A stretch of DNA of 64,000 nt from Callorhinus ursinus (GCF_003265705.1 NW_020313057.1:6125363-6189362); one strand, 5' to 3'. Shown: positions 1 through 11,785, numbered from the stretch's first letter. Notes: generated by a model from the sequence alone, not told the origin. Made by a program: numbers and translations.

Positions 1-1044
1 ATTCCCACAAACATTTCAATGGTTATTTTCAATGCGATTTTACACACATGCAAAATATCTGCCTCTGCTTTCTATTTAAAACATTAAAATTTGAAAATGT
101 ACAACACACAGAAAGAAAATAGGAAAGAAAAAAATCCCCAACCACCTTTTAGGTATTTCACAGTTAAACAAAGCACCTGTATTTCTTTTTCCAAGAATCC
201 TTTAGGAACAAGTTTCTTTAAGAATGTGTCTTTGTGTTGATGATCTCTGTCACCTGAGGTTTATGAAAGAACACTGTATAGCACAAAATCCAATTCTTTT
301 AGTAGCAAATTGCTGTTTTTTATTTCTTCATTACAGTGTCATACCAGGTGGGATTTTTTAAGGCACATGCTATGATAATTCAAATGGCACAAAAGACAAG
401 TCACTAACTGAAAGCTTTATAGTGTACTAATAAGAACGACCAGAGACAAATTTCAAAAACTACCTTTCTCCTAATTGCAATATCCTATCTTTCAACCAGA
501 GATGTGTTCTTGGAAATTACAGGAAGCAAGGAGTAAGAGGTGGAGATGGAGGCTTAATGATGCGATAGTTTAAAAGTGGAGGTGGGCTCAATTTTGTGTT
601 GGGGGATTAAAGGTGCAATTCTTAGGAACAGTGGTACATAATCTTCTTCAGGCCATATAATCCCTTTAAGAATCTCATTAAAGATACAAACCCCTTACAT
701 AGGGTAAAATAATAATACACCTGTACATCGGCACCAAAATACGGCGCACAATTGTAGAAGGTTTGTGGACCTCCTACAACTAACATGTCAACTCTGAGTT
801 AGGAATCTCAGCCTTAAACTCACATTGTCTTTACTCATCTTGACCATCCAAATAAAGGACTTCCTCCTCCAGGAATTCTCTCTGGCCCTCCCAGCCTCTA
901 GAACTCTCTCCTACCTACTGTCTGTGATAGTCCTTGGGCAGCACAGGGACTCGCTGGTTCCTGTAGAGCCATACCACCTTGAATTAATGAATGATTTATA
1001 AATGAGTGAATTAAGCTGGGCTCCTACAGAAATAGTCTTTCCTA
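1..1044. other. Unannotated AT-rich sequence
   Basis: No open frame with protein-like character, no recognisable repeat body and no simple repeat was seen here. The stretch is AT-rich with a few CpG-bearing patches around 720-760. It could be intronic or intergenic. Confidence 0.4.
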
Positions 1045-1057
1045 AATAACCGGATAT

Positions 1058-1244
1058 TTTTTTTAAAGATTTATTTATTTATTTTAGAAAGAGAGTCGTG
1101 AGCACAAGTTGGGGGGGGCAGTGGGAGAGGGAGAGAGAGAGAATCTCAAGCAGATGTGGGTCTCCATCCCACGACCCATGAGATCATGACCTGAGCTGAA
1201 ATCACGAGTCAGATGCTTAACTGACTGAGCCACCCGGGCACCCC
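1058..1244 (-). mobile_element. SINEC (tRNA-Lys-derived carnivore SINE), full length
   Basis: On the minus strand this runs from the tRNA-like head (reverse of CCCGGGCACCCC at the right edge) through GAGATCATGACCTGAGCTGAA-type text to a T-rich tail at the left. It is flanked by a target-site duplication, AATAACCGGATA at 1045-1056 and AATAACCAGATA at 1245-1256, with one mismatch. The CT-rich part is present as a GA-rich run in this orientation. Non-autonomous; mobilised by L1. Confidence 0.95.
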
Positions 1245-1519
1245 AATAACCAGATAATATGAACCCTTCAGCTTTTATTGCTACAGAAACTAGTTTTTGA
1301 GAGAAAGCCTCCATTCCTTTAGCAAAAACCACAGTTGAAAGTTTTGTCTGTGACACTGTTCAACGCTTTACATGTATTCCTCTCTTCTAAGAATTCCCTG
1401 CCTGCATGAGAAATTTCTCATTCCAAACAGAATCAGAACTGTGGGTACCCCAGCTAAGAGGCACCCCTCCCTTTAGTCCTCCCTTGTAACACTGATGGTA
1501 ACAAGCATCTTTTAAATTC

Positions 1520-1612
1520 TATTTTAGTATTTATTATTTTGTAACTTGAGGCCAACATATGTGAGTACTCCACAAATATTTGTTCGATTTGCAAGGAATG
1601 AATTAATGAACT
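1520..1612 (+). repeat. Probable L2 LINE 3' end fragment
   Basis: The text reading roughly ACTCCACAAATATTTGTT followed by a GAATGAATTAATGAA-like end resembles the terminal part of L2 (consensus CTCAATAAATATTTGTTGAATGAATGAA). It is old and diverged, and its left edge is not visible. Confidence 0.4.
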
Positions 1613-1839
1613 TTTCTGACCTTCTTGTTGCCCTGGAGGGTTAGATCTGTGTTTAGAGCTTGCTCATAACAATAGCAGCATCCCAGGGTCAAGGTACATT
1701 ACGTTCCCTTCTTTCTAATCTTTTAACTCTTTAGCTTTGCTTTCCATACTATATGTACTTTAATATTATGATTCCCCCTGGTATCTTTTTTAAACACATT
1801 GGACATACATTATAATATATCCACTTAAATCACACTGTG

Positions 1840-2060
1840 CGGCATTTCTCAGCCTCGCACTATAATGACAGTTGGGGCCGGATCCTTTGTCATAAAGGCT
1901 GTTCTGTGCATTGTAGGATGCTTAGCAGCAGCGTTGGCCCCTACCTACTAGAGGCCAGTAGTATGTGCCCTCCACCCCCCCCACTTTGTGACAAATAAAA
2001 TGTCTCTAGACATTGCTAAATGTCCCCTGGGGCAAAACTGCCCTCCGTGGAGAACTTTTG
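1840..2060 (+). mobile_element. MER5A-like hAT-Charlie DNA transposon
   Basis: The sequence follows the MER5A consensus closely: TTTCTCAGCCT near the left end, CTGTGCATTGTAGGATG in the middle, then GTCTCTAGACATTGCTAAATG and CCCCTGGGGCAAAACTGCC, ending in GGAGAAC. This family is a non-autonomous hAT element older than the placental radiation. No clean 8-bp target duplication remains. Confidence 0.9.
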
Positions 2061-3109
2061 CAGCAGAACAACAGAACTAAAGTATCCATAATTGACTTCT
2101 GTTTCAAAACCTTACTGGATTGAGCAATATTCTCCACTCCCATGGAAAAACATGGTGACTGAGCCCTGTCAAGAATGCCCATCTCATTCTGGCTCCTGGC
2201 ACCTAAGTATGCATGTTGATTGTAGGCTGTGTTTGTTTCCCAACCAATTTGTTAGGGAGACTCATTGTTATTTTCAGATCTAATTAAACAAGATATAAAG
2301 CCAATGAAAATGGACCACAGAAGAGTTCTCATTTCTTTGAAAACTAAGTGGTATTCTTTGGAAAGAGTAAAAATGACAAGTAGCTTAAGAAAAACGGATC
2401 TTGAATTAGGACTAGGGGAAAGACAACCATAAATACTGGGGAATGAAAGACGTGATTTTCACACGTGTCTTTAAGTTCTTATTCCTCTTCAACAATAAAC
2501 TAGAAACAGGTGGTAAATTATAGGTGTGATTTATGCATGAAAGACAATGCAGGACTCCACTCAGTAGATCCACATACTCAAAGCGTTGGCCTTACTTTTA
2601 GAGCAGAAAGGCTGCGAAAGAAAGTTCTGCTCTCCACATAGGAAGTACCCGCAGGGAAAATTTATGTTTCACACAAGTGTGTACTCAAAAGTGTATATCA
2701 GAATTAGACATTACTTCATAGGAAAAGTAATTTTTAGTGAACATGCAGGAATGGATGAACACAGTTTAAATTATAAGATGTTACCTAAAAACCTGATGAT
2801 TCCATTGGAGCCTGTAGCGCCACGATTTTAAGAAAGAACACGAAGAGGAAAAGAATCATTATATCTGACTACAGTAATGCAGCTGGACTCACCAACCAAA
2901 TGCCATTTTCGAGATCAGCAAAACACTATAGAGCTTTTAAAACGACGACCTGTTCATTTTTACCCATTTGCTATTGCTAATAAATAATCTGAATTATTCA
3001 TGTTTTCATGAATTTATACCTTTTGTAAAGAAATCCTTGAGGAAAATATATTTAGCATAATATGCTATGCTTCTTCTGGATAATGCTCTATCAAAACACA
3101 CTTGAGAGA
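2061..3109. other. Unannotated sequence
   Basis: About 1 kb of mixed-composition sequence with no repeat I recognise and only short open frames. Nothing supports a gene. Confidence 0.35.
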
Positions 3110-3450
3110 ACAAAGGATCATACAGAACATTTTTAGGGCAGTGAAACCCACTCCGTATATGATACCATAAAGGTGGACACATGTCCTTATACATCTGTCT
3201 AAGCTCATAGAACATACAAGGCCAAGAGTGAGCCCTAATGCGAATTATGGACTGTGGGTGGTAATAATGCGTCAGTGTAGGTTCATCGATGATAACAAAC
3301 GCACCATCCCGGTGGGGGATGCTGATAGTGGGGGGAGGCTGTGTATTTGTGTGGTCAATGGGAATATGGGGAATCTCTGTACCTCCCTGTCAATTTTGCT
3401 GTGAACCTAAAACTACTCTAAAAAATAAAGACAAAGCTTTTTTCAGTGAA
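3110..3450 (+). mobile_element. L1M-type LINE-1 3' UTR fragment
   Basis: The segment GGTGGGGGATGCTGATAGT then GGGAGGCTGTG, then CTCAATTTTGCTGTGAACCTAAAACT-like text and a final CTCTAAAAAATAAAG is the characteristic 3' UTR end of mammalian L1M elements on the plus strand. Only the terminal few hundred bases are visible and no ORF2 is attached. Confidence 0.8.
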
Positions 3451-3514
3451 CTTGCATACGTTGCTAATGCCCATTAGTAAAATGACTAAGCATAATTCAT
3501 CTTCAGCACTAATA

Positions 3515-3800
3515 TTTATTTATCCAACATATTCACTTAACACTTAGCATATGTTCAGCACACACCATGCTCATGCTGGGTGCTTTCGAGGCACCAAGAT
3601 GAATTAGATCCTGTTCCTTCTTTTCAAGTGTTTCTACTCCAGTAAAGGATATTATATAAGGTATAAAGTGGTGGATACTTTTGAATTTTATGCTGAGAGC
3701 TCTTTTAAGCCAAAGACCATGACTTACTTGTTATTTTGAACACTCAGTTCCTAGCAAAACCCAGACACTTAGTATATATGAGTGGAATAAAACCAAGAAA
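3515..3800 (+). repeat. Old LINE-derived text (L2-like)
   Basis: The left part (CACTTAACACTTAGCATATG then CATGCTGGGTGCTTTCGAGG) resembles the common mammalian repeat containing TATGTGCCAGGCACT. The right part, around 3700-3800, resembles an L2 3' end. Family assignment is tentative. Confidence 0.35.
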
Positions 3801-5279
3801 CATTTCTATTTGCAGGTAATTCCCACCTCCTACATTCATTTCATAAAATGCCTGTTGGAATTATAGCAATTTCACTAATTTCCTTTCTTTAGTTACCATT
3901 ACTAAGATAATCCGATTTCATGAAGACAGCAGAAGGCTAAAAACTAAGTGAAAACAACGATGAAAAAAAAACAACAAAGCAGACTTCTGTGTTCCAAGAC
4001 ATAGAGCTGTCCTGGGGGCTAGGAAGGAGACTGAAATAATGGAGAGCGAGCGACAGGTTGCATATCCTTGGGCAATTTCTTCTGCCTCCTAGCTCTCTAA
4101 ATCCCAGAATGTAATAACAATGCTGCCCTTTGATCTAGAGTTGTTGGATCAATCACCAATGTGAACAAACAAGAAAGCTCTCTGCAAATCTGAAGTAGTG
4201 CTATAAATTCAATGTTATCAAAGAAAAAAAAAAAAACAGAAGAGACAAGCACCTTTCAAAAGAGATGAGTGTCCCGTGGGTATTACACAGCTTTTCTTTT
4301 TTTGTAGATTATTTAGCATCCTTTAAAAAAAAAAAAAACTTTAATTTTAAATGTGGAGAACATTCACCAGCGCACAGTGGTGCCAGGTTTTATCATCTGT
4401 CTGAAATAGTGTTCTTCCTCATCATGTCCTATCCCTTTCCATTCCTGAACTATGCAAACAGTTCTTTTTTTAGGAAGTGTTGAGACAAGAGCACACCATC
4501 TATTTCTGTACAGCTTGCCAGTTTCCAAAATTAGCTGACAACTGTAAAAGAGAGGACAAGAGCCCCCATGCTGATCGTGTGGCGGCACGATAAATATTTT
4601 TAAGACCTGGAATGCTTCTCTCCAATGGCAGGTACCTCGGATTCTTCCAGAAGTCGCAACACTTTTAAAATGTCAAAATGCATTTTATTCTTATTGTATG
4701 TCCTGCAAATGATTGAATGTTTCAGTCACAGAAGAGGTGAGGTTTTCTTTAATTAAGAGTGAAAGTATGACAACGAAGCAGATGTTTTTTTCTTTTTCTT
4801 TCTTTCCTCCTTATTTATTTATGTCACCTGGCGTGGGGCAAAGTATGGGCATTCAAAGTTGATCCATTTCCCAATATGATACCCACAAGAAGATTCACTT
4901 AGAAGCATCATTACAAATGCATACACTAATTTAAGACCATTAACTTTTGTCTTACATGGTGAACCTTAGCTCCAGGAAATCTGAAACACCTTAAGAGATT
5001 TCCTCTCTGAGGAAGAAAGCCCAAAGACACTGCTCATTCCTCTTAGCCCAACATCATTCTCTCCCCATCAATCGTTTATCTGTCTTTATGTTCTCTTTGT
5101 CCCTTCTTTATCTCTTCCCTCCTGCTCTACCACTCCTAAATTTACGCTCACGTGATTAAAAGATCAGTGTGTGTGCTGCCGTGCCCGAGCGTGTGTCTGT
5201 GTATAGACACAAGCAGTTATTCCCACATGGTAAACACTATACACACCCACATAAGCTCACACTTTTTGGATTCTCATTT
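3801..5279. other. Unannotated sequence
   Basis: No repeat body recognised. A-runs lie near 3963 and 4224, another A-run near 4325-4338, and a pyrimidine-rich T/C stretch near 4785-4810. Short overlapping open frames on both strands have no protein-like features. Confidence 0.35.
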
Positions 5280-5510
5280 AATACGAGCCACTATTACAGG
5301 CCATTTACGTGAGTTTACTCACTTAACCCTTACAAAAGCTTCATGTAGTCGTCACTATGATAAAAACACAATGGAGATGAGAAAAACGAGGCAGAAAAAG
5401 TGTAAGTAGCTTCTTAGAGCCATGTGGCTAGTGACAGGGCCAGGATTTGAATCCAGGAATTCTGGTCTCAGAGTCCATGGTTTTGACCAGGATGCTAAAT
5501 TGCTATGCAA
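5280..5510 (-). repeat. MIR SINE (ancient)
   Basis: The plus strand carries the reverse complement of MIR. AACGAGGCAGAAAAAG stands for the consensus GATGAGGAAACTGAGGC, followed by GTGGCTAGTGACAGGGCCAG and GATTTGAATCCAGG. MIR is a tRNA-derived SINE older than placental mammals. Confidence 0.75.
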
Positions 5511-5528
5511 TATTTACAAGCTACAAAA

Positions 5529-5597
5529 TGTGTGTGTGTGTGTATGTGTGTGTGTACATGCATTTTTTTCTTTCTTCTTCTTCTTTTTTTTTTTAGC
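5529..5597. repeat. (TG)n microsatellite plus T/C-rich tract
   Basis: A (TG)n run interrupted by TA (5529-5555) is followed by a polypyrimidine stretch of CTT repeats and a T run to about 5596. It is likely length-polymorphic. The open frames across it are low-complexity artefacts. Confidence 0.9.
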
Positions 5598-6045
5598 AGG
5601 ATGGGACCCCAGCAGAAAAGCAGGGGTGGGGGCAAACCTACAGAATCAGTTGGAAGGGCAGTGGCAGGGCTGGAGGGAAGAGGGGTGGGAAAGAAAGCCA
5701 GCCAAGGTGGCCTGGAGACAGAGGTCACACTGAACCCTCCATGACAGCAGAATGAAGGGGAGGAGAATGGGGTCTCAGCGGCTGGAAGGGGTCAGGTTTG
5801 CGGCAGGGCGAGGGTGGGGTCCGGCCTCATCTGAGACCTGCAGGCTGCCCAGGCCTGTCCTGTGGCACAATGCAGGCTGAGGGCTCAAGCAAAGCCCCTG
5901 GTGGGCAGCACAGGAGGGAGGGGCCCAGAAACGCAGGGAAGGAAATGGGGTGGACCCTGGGCAGTGGTTCTCAGGGTAACGGGGCTGCTGTCTGGCAAGC
6001 TCACCAGAGGTAATAAAATGGAGGCACATAAAAACACACACGTTT
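5598..6045. other. GC-rich unannotated stretch
   Basis: GC-rich relative to its surroundings, with open frames on both strands. None has recognisable domains, and the peptides are biased to Gly, Arg and Pro as expected from composition. It may be an old repeat I cannot name. Confidence 0.3.
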
Positions 6046-6090
6046 TATATATATATTTATATTTAAGTACATATTATATATATATATAAT
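6046..6090. repeat. (TA)n microsatellite, interrupted
   Basis: Two runs of alternating TA separated by TTTATATTTAAGTACATAT. Low-complexity repeat. Confidence 0.85.
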
Positions 6091-6094
6091 ACAT

Positions 6095-6330
6095 TTACTT
6101 ATTTGGTTTAGGTTGTGTGCTACAGCAGGTAACGAAGAAATGGCCCCACTATCAGGAACTTTATGATGTAGAAGGGGGAGACAGACCAAAAACGAATGAG
6201 CACATGGATATTTGTTACTACCTTCCAGAGTATAGGTGACAAAGAAGAAAGGAGCAGGGTAGGCACAGAGTGCTACTGGGGGCATTATTTTCTACAGGGC
6301 GGCCAGGAAGGGCTCTCCGTAAGGAGACCC
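6095..6330 (+). repeat. Diverged ancient interspersed repeat
   Basis: ATCAGGAACTTTATGATGTAG and, further on, GGCCAGGAAGGGCTCTCCGT match the general layout of the common mammalian repeat with GAGCTTACATTCTAGTGGGG and GGGAAGGCCTCTCTGAGG. The family name is not resolved by eye. Confidence 0.35.
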
Positions 6331-6987
6331 AGGGAATGTGTTAATGCGCGAAACACACCCATTCCCTCTCCTACCTTAACTTGTCTGCCTGTTTCTTGCC
6401 TTGGCACTCACTATTGCATTTCACACTTCTTTTCAGCAACTATTCATCTAGGACCCACTGCATGAAGCAGACAATTCTCGGTGTTGCTTTGGTGGAAAAA
6501 AAACATGATAGGCGGTCTGGATCTGTATACTCAACATGCTGGCGAAGGAAGAGGGGAGACCAGCCCCTAGGATACACTCATGCCCTCACTTAGAGAACGT
6601 CAGGTTTTGGCAAGAGCTACTTCAGGCTGCTTCAGAGGCCGGCCGGCCCCCAGGCCCACTCCAGCCAGCAACACTCACAGAAGAGGTCCTGCCTGCTGAC
6701 CACCTCCACAAGAGCACCACTCCAGGCTCCTCGGCCCAGCCCACGTGTGCAGAGGTGACCTCTCCCACACTCTCAGGCAACGGCCTCAGGTCTATAAGGT
6801 GGCGTTTCTCTTTAGGTCACTTGGTGTTTGGCTCCGGCTGAGGGTTATCACCACAGGGAGATGGAGCTTCTTTCCACCAAGTCCCGCAGGAAACAGGGAC
6901 AAACTGCAGGGGTGTTTAGACGTAGGGATTTGCATCCGGCAGCAGGCACGCATGCAATTTCAGTTGTCAGAAGACTGGCTACGGGAA
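6331..6987. other. Unannotated sequence
   Basis: CpG-poor but GC-moderate sequence with several short open frames on the plus strand. No domain, splice-bounded exon or repeat was recognised. Confidence 0.3.
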
Positions 6988-7002
6988 GATTAATTCAATC
7001 TC

Positions 7003-7200
7003 GGGGCACCTGGGCGGCTCAGTCGTTAAGTGTCTGTCTGCCTTCGGCTCAGGTCATGATCCCAGAGTCCTGGGATCGAGCCCCGCGTCAGGCTCCCTGC
7101 TCATCGGGGAGTCTACCTCTCCCTGTCCTCCCTGCTCATGCTCTCTGTCACTATCTCTGTCTCTCTCTCTCAAATACATAAATAAAATCTTTTTAAAAAA
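7003..7200 (+). mobile_element. SINEC, full length
   Basis: Head GGGGCACCTGGGCGGCTCAG, body ATGATCCCAGAGTCCTGGGAT and tail AATACATAAATAAAATCTTT. The target-site duplication is GATTAATTCAATCTC at 6988-7002 and GATTAATTTAATCTC at 7201-7215, with one mismatch, so both borders are fixed to the base. Confidence 0.96.
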
Positions 7201-7215
7201 GATTAATTTAATCTC

Positions 7216-7961
7216 ATCACCCCATCCAGCCTCCTAATAGGGCACATCCTATTCAGAGTGCTTGCTAAGATTTCTTTTGCCTCAAAATTTCTTCAGATTA
7301 TTTTAGCATTCCTTACATAAAACAGCCATAACTGTGTGCCTTTCTTCGTGTTCTTGTGCTCCAGTGCCTGGAAAACAAAATTGCCAAAGATTTCTCTCCA
7401 TCAGCTCTGCAACATGGACTATCTGGCCCCACCGGTCACCTGTGAGGGGCCCCTGTTCGAATAGCCCTGCGGCCCCTTCTGTCATTTTGAGAGAGTGTTA
7501 AGGGTTTTTGTTTTCCTTTCTTTCCAAAACATCATCTGGACACTTAGCTCAGGAACTTAGCACCTGAGAAGGGGAGGCTTGTCCTCGACGCTGCTGGTGG
7601 CGTTGGGAAGAGAAACCAGAATATCCACACATACTTGGGTTTACCCGTTAATCTGCCTCTATGCTCCTGAGTCTACCACGGTTAAATCACGTATCCAGGA
7701 AGGACCTGAATTGGCCACACGTAACAATTCCCGCTCCTTAAAACTCACTTATTTAGACTTTAGAAATAGCAAATGTAACCAGCCCTGGAGGGTGGCTGCA
7801 GAGCCTACAAATGGCATATGACGTTTCATTTACCAACTTGTACTCTCAGAGGCAAAAAAGCAAAAGCAAAAACAAAACAAAAACCAGACAATGTACATGC
7901 AAGGCTGTATGTGTACGTTTTAAAAGCTTTGTTCACAAAATGTTCACATCTCTCCGAAAAA
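7216..7961. other. Unannotated sequence
   Basis: No recognised repeat or gene. Short open frames only. Confidence 0.3.
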
Positions 7962-7989
7962 ACCACCACCACCACCACCAACAACAACA
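7962..7989. repeat. (ACC)n/(AAC)n trinucleotide microsatellite
   Basis: A short run of ACC units passes into AAC units. The His-rich or Thr-rich peptides predicted across it are artefacts of the repeat. Confidence 0.85.
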
Positions 7990-8399
7990 GAGAAGAAAAG
8001 GTATATTTTCTTCAAATTCTATGCTTCTGCCAGGGGTATGGGGATCAGGTTACTAAAAGGTCTCTGCATTTAATACTGCTGGATTATTGTGTTCTAAGCT
8101 TTACTGCAATTCCTAAGTGGGCTTAAGGGAAACTCTACCAAAAAATTATTAATAAAAATAATTTTTTTTCTTTGATACATCAGTCTGAAAGGAGGCCCAT
8201 TTTTCAATAATGCCTAATTTTTCTCTATTAGCTCCTAGGGATGTAATGTCACCAATAAGTCCTCTTAATGAGAGAAAATCATCCGCACTCCTGATAATTT
8301 CTGGATCAAAGAGGGATTTGCAAATACCAGCCTGCACTGTAATGTTTGACTAATGGCCTAATCCATCAACTGACAAGGACTGGTACCAAGTTCATTACC
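7990..8399. other. Unannotated sequence
   Basis: Unique-looking sequence. Around 8180-8370 it is free of simple repeats and of recognised transposon text. Confidence 0.3.
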
Positions 8400-8610
8400 A
8401 CATATTATTAGCATGTATTTATTAATTTGCTCAACAAATACATTTCTACAGCTCCTACTACGTGCCAATATCTATGTGCTAGGGACTGAGCAGGGAATAA
8501 ACATAGACCCCTCTCTCACAAGTTTGACCACGTAGTGTGGAAACCATCCCAGCAAACGCTTACACAAAGGAATGCCTGCTTATAAGTAGCAGGATGAGAT
8601 TTTATCTGCC
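8400..8610 (+). repeat. Diverged ancient interspersed repeat
   Basis: ATTTGCTCAACAAATACATT, CTCCTACTACGTGCCAATAT and GCTAGGGACTGAGCAGGGAA follow the common mammalian text CAACAAATATTTATTGAGC then CTACTATGTGCCAGGCACT. The class (old LINE) is probable; the exact family is not assigned. Confidence 0.5.
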
Positions 8611-8634
8611 TCCATCCCCTGACGATCTCTGTCA

Positions 8635-9129
8635 ATGTTTCTGGGAATAACAGATCCAGAGAGACTTCACCAGCATAACAATGCCCAAGTCTTGACTGAT
8701 GAACCAGATATTTTGTCTTACAGATGCTGCCCTTTCCAAGAACCTGAATTCAAAAGCCACTGCGCAGCTGAGATGGATGTGAGAACTTGCAGGACCCTGC
8801 ACCATCTGGAGAAGGGCTCTGGCCTGGGGGAAGGTGGTGGAGGACTGAAGACTGATGGGGGACATGGGGGAGGAGAGAAGAGGGAGAAGGTGGTGGCTTC
8901 TGGCAGCCACGGTCAAACTCTAAGCAGGATGAAGCGATGGGATGGCGTAGAGATGGTTACACCACCTCCTGACTCATGGTCTGTTCAGGTTTGGAGAAGA
9001 GTCCGATTACTTCCTGCCCCTTTGCAGCAGAGACCTGGAGGTCTGCTGGAGAGCGCTGGCTGCCAGAGGGCTCTGAGGAACACAAGCTGGAAACCAGGAC
9101 TTGGGGCCTTGTTGGTTTCTGCCTTTTGA
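8635..9129 (+). other. 164-codon open reading frame, unproven
   Basis: This is the longest open frame in the window. It starts at an ATG and runs through a G-rich segment encoding repeated Gly-Gly (about residues 60-85). I recognise no domain, signal peptide or membrane segment. The minus strand is also open for 103 codons over the same DNA, as expected of stop-poor GC-rich sequence rather than a gene. There is no 3' poly-A signal or splice structure that makes a case. Most likely a chance frame. Confidence 0.15.
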
Positions 9130-9290
9130 ACCAGGAGTAAGAGACAGATATGCTCCTACTTGGCATGGGATGTAACCATGACCTCTGCCGAATGAGCACC
9201 CCTTCAAAGGGCTTCTCTATGTCCGTCCATGGACTCTGCAGTTGGAAATGGGGCCCAGGCCAATGCACTGAGCCCCTCCTTCCTCCTTTT

Positions 9291-10179
9291 TTAATGAAAA
9301 AAAAAAAAAGATAAAAAACAGAAATTCTGTCAAAGCTGACTCTGGCTATAGGGTTTAAAGCTCGTAACGGTCATCCACAGAAATTAAAAAGTAATGTTGT
9401 GCTGATGTGATCTGGGGGAATCTTATTTTTTTGTTTGTTTTTTCACTTTCCAGTACAGTTGCCATAAACACATAGTAAAATGCTGAAGCTAAAGAACTCA
9501 CTTCTTCTCTCCAACAGTATATTTACTTATTTTTAATCTACCCATCTATATAGTCCTCAGTGAGGAACAGGACCATGCTATCACCCCTCATCTCCCAGAC
9601 CAGTCAAGTGGGGCTCCAAGAGGTTCCAGAATTCAGGATAAAACAGTCAAGTCAGGGAGCCCAGCCCCTCTGACTGTACAGCCTGGCATAGATATCAGAG
9701 GTCTGGGCAGAAACACAGAACTCAATCCGAGTTCTGGCCACAGAGAGAGAGGCGAGATGAAATTTCTCATCCAGGGGACCCTTTCACCTTCTTAAATTTA
9801 CCCATTCAAAATAACAGGACTCCAGTGCTATCCACAGAGGGGTAGTTAATGCTATTTTAGATCCTTCTTATTTTCCCGGTCGCTTCTTGGACTTTGCGGG
9901 GTAAACTAAATGCAGTATTCAGCACCACCTCGGAAAATTCAAATCTGTGTATTCAACCACGATGGGTCATGTCCAAATCTCTCATTTAACAATCGCCAAT
10001 GTGCCTTTTCAGTGGCAATAGGAATTTTGAACCAATCCCAGACAAAATCTCCAACCTTCAACACATTCACAGATGACAATTATATCTCCACAATCACTAA
10101 AAAAAATAAATAAATAAAATAAAACCAACAGAAATGGAATCAACAGTAAAAGAGCTAAATTATAGATAACAGAATATTC
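9291..10179. other. Unannotated sequence
   Basis: Begins with an A run near 9297-9310. Otherwise no repeat family or gene is recognised. Confidence 0.3.
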
Positions 10180-10480
10180 ATAAAACTATACCTCATCTCA
10201 TGAATGTGGGTGTACTTTCTGTATGCCAGGATTTCTTTAGCCACTGGTGATATTCAGCATATTGCAATTGAGTGCAATTACAGTTAGCTATAATTAAGAA
10301 CAATTACAGCTTTTATTTCTACTTGTTCTTTAAAAGCACATTTGTAATAAAACTTTTTTTAAAAGGTGAAGAATATAATTATACATCCTTATAACGTCTC
10401 AAATAATTAGTTTGACTAAAGTTTCTTCTGGAACAATTTTCATTTTAACTGTCAGATCTGCCATTTATAGTCAATGGAAC
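10180..10480. promoter_or_regulatory. AT-rich stretch with clustered homeodomain-type cores (candidate only)
   Basis: Between 10265 and 10306 there are CAATTG, CAATTA, TAATTA and CAATTA cores at 10265, 10275, 10291 and 10301, about 10-16 bases apart. No interspersed repeat is recognised in the surrounding 300 bases. The motif content is seen directly; regulatory function is inference only. Confidence 0.2.
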
Positions 10481-10974
10481 ATACTTTTAAAAAAATTCCA
10501 TCATTAACCTTTTTCACCTCATATAGCTGTATATGAATTACTGGTACAAATTGGAGGTTTCAGTATTTGAATCTCTAGGGCCTGCTGTAAGCCACAAAAA
10601 GAATTTTCCCTTTTAGTTGTCTATGTGTGTGGATGTTCATGTATGTACACATGCACACACGTGTGTGTCCTTTAAGAAAAAAAAAAGGAAATGCTACATT
10701 TTGAGAGTATGTTTTCTGGCTCAAGATTTTTGGGAAAAAATTCGCTTGTGTTAGAGGCATTCTCTACTTCTATATTACAGAACACTGTCTCTTTGTCTAT
10801 TTAGTGCATATTTATGCAGGACCCAAACTATGCAGTGCCAAAATGAAGTCCCTGGATTGTGACAAACTGTCTCTTGGTTTAGTAACTCACGGACTGTCCG
10901 TATCAATGGAATGGAACCAGGGCCTCATCAGGATCAGTGAAATGTTACCTCCTCATAAATCTGGACTCCAACTC
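10481..10974. other. Unannotated sequence
   Basis: No gene or repeat body recognised. A short alternating purine-pyrimidine patch (GTGTGTGG to ACACACGTGTGTG) lies at about 10623-10670. Confidence 0.3.
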
Positions 10975-11120
10975 AACTCCACCCAATCACTGTCTATCCT
11001 CCTAGAATGTAAGCCCATGAGGGCAAGGATGATCTCTTTTGTCTATATAGCTCTGTCACCAGCACCCAGATCAGAGAGTGGCCATAAAGAACATGCTCAC
11101 TAAGCTGAATATGTTGGAAA
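10975..11120 (+). repeat. L2 LINE 3' end fragment
   Basis: TAGAATGTAAGCCCATGAGG, GCAAGGATGATCTCTTTTGT then CACCAGCACCCAGA and AAAGAACATGCTCACTAAGC match the L2 terminus (consensus TGAGGGCAGGGACCTTGTCT then CCCAGCGCCTAGAACAGTGC). Old and diverged. Confidence 0.65.
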
Positions 11121-11599
11121 AATGAAGAGTGGTTTTTTTTTTTTTTTTAGGTCTTTCCCATTTATGTTGGGAATAATTGAAAATTAATCACCCGGCTGAC
11201 TTTGAAGATAGAAGAAAATTAGTTAATACAACTCTGGAAATTAAGGATATTTTCACTGCTTATCTGGTTGAATTAGCTGTCCTGGGAAAGCCACTGTTAG
11301 ACAAAGTCTGCACACCTGGACGGGGCGGTGGGGGGGGGGAGTTGGAACGGATCATCTTTTAAGGTCCTTTTCCCTTGGATTATCTAATGCCCAACATAGA
11401 TGGAATCTTAAAGGCAATTCACATAAGCCTAACACAGGTTTGTGTACTAGTGTGTGGGGCAGCTAAGTACAATCTCATCCAGAAGACAGACCATCGGTAT
11501 CAAAGATGCTAATACACTGAGAAATTGCTCCTGTTAAAAATGCTCTCGATATTCAAAATACTGAAATAGACTTGGATGCAACTTATATCAAAGAGTTTA
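11121..11599. other. Unannotated sequence
   Basis: Contains a T run at about 11133-11148 and a short G-run at 11326-11339. No gene or repeat body was recognised. Confidence 0.3.
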
Positions 11600-11785
11600 T
11601 TATTTATTCTGTAACAACCATCCATTACTACGTACTTACTATGTTTCAATCGCTTTGCTTAGCACTTCACATAAACTTTCATTCTCCACAACTGTTTGTT
11701 ATTAATATGCCCATTTTTCAGATAAGGAAACTGAGTCTCAGAGAAGTCAAGTAAATTTGAACCCAGGCCTGTCCAACTCTAAAAT
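11600..11785 (-). repeat. MIR SINE (ancient)
   Basis: ACTTACTATGTTTCAATCGC, then CATTTTTCAGATAAGGAAAC, TGAGTCTCAGAGAAGTCAAG and TTTGAACCCAGGCCTGTCC is the reverse complement of MIR with its conserved core. Confidence 0.8.

Noticed and set aside
5495..5744. Cys/Val-rich and His/Thr-rich frames over the TG repeat
   Set aside because: Low-complexity translation of a (TG)n microsatellite and polypyrimidine run.
8635..9129. Longest open frame (164 codons) as a protein-coding gene
   Set aside because: G-rich stop-poor DNA, open on the other strand too, no domain and no exon signals.
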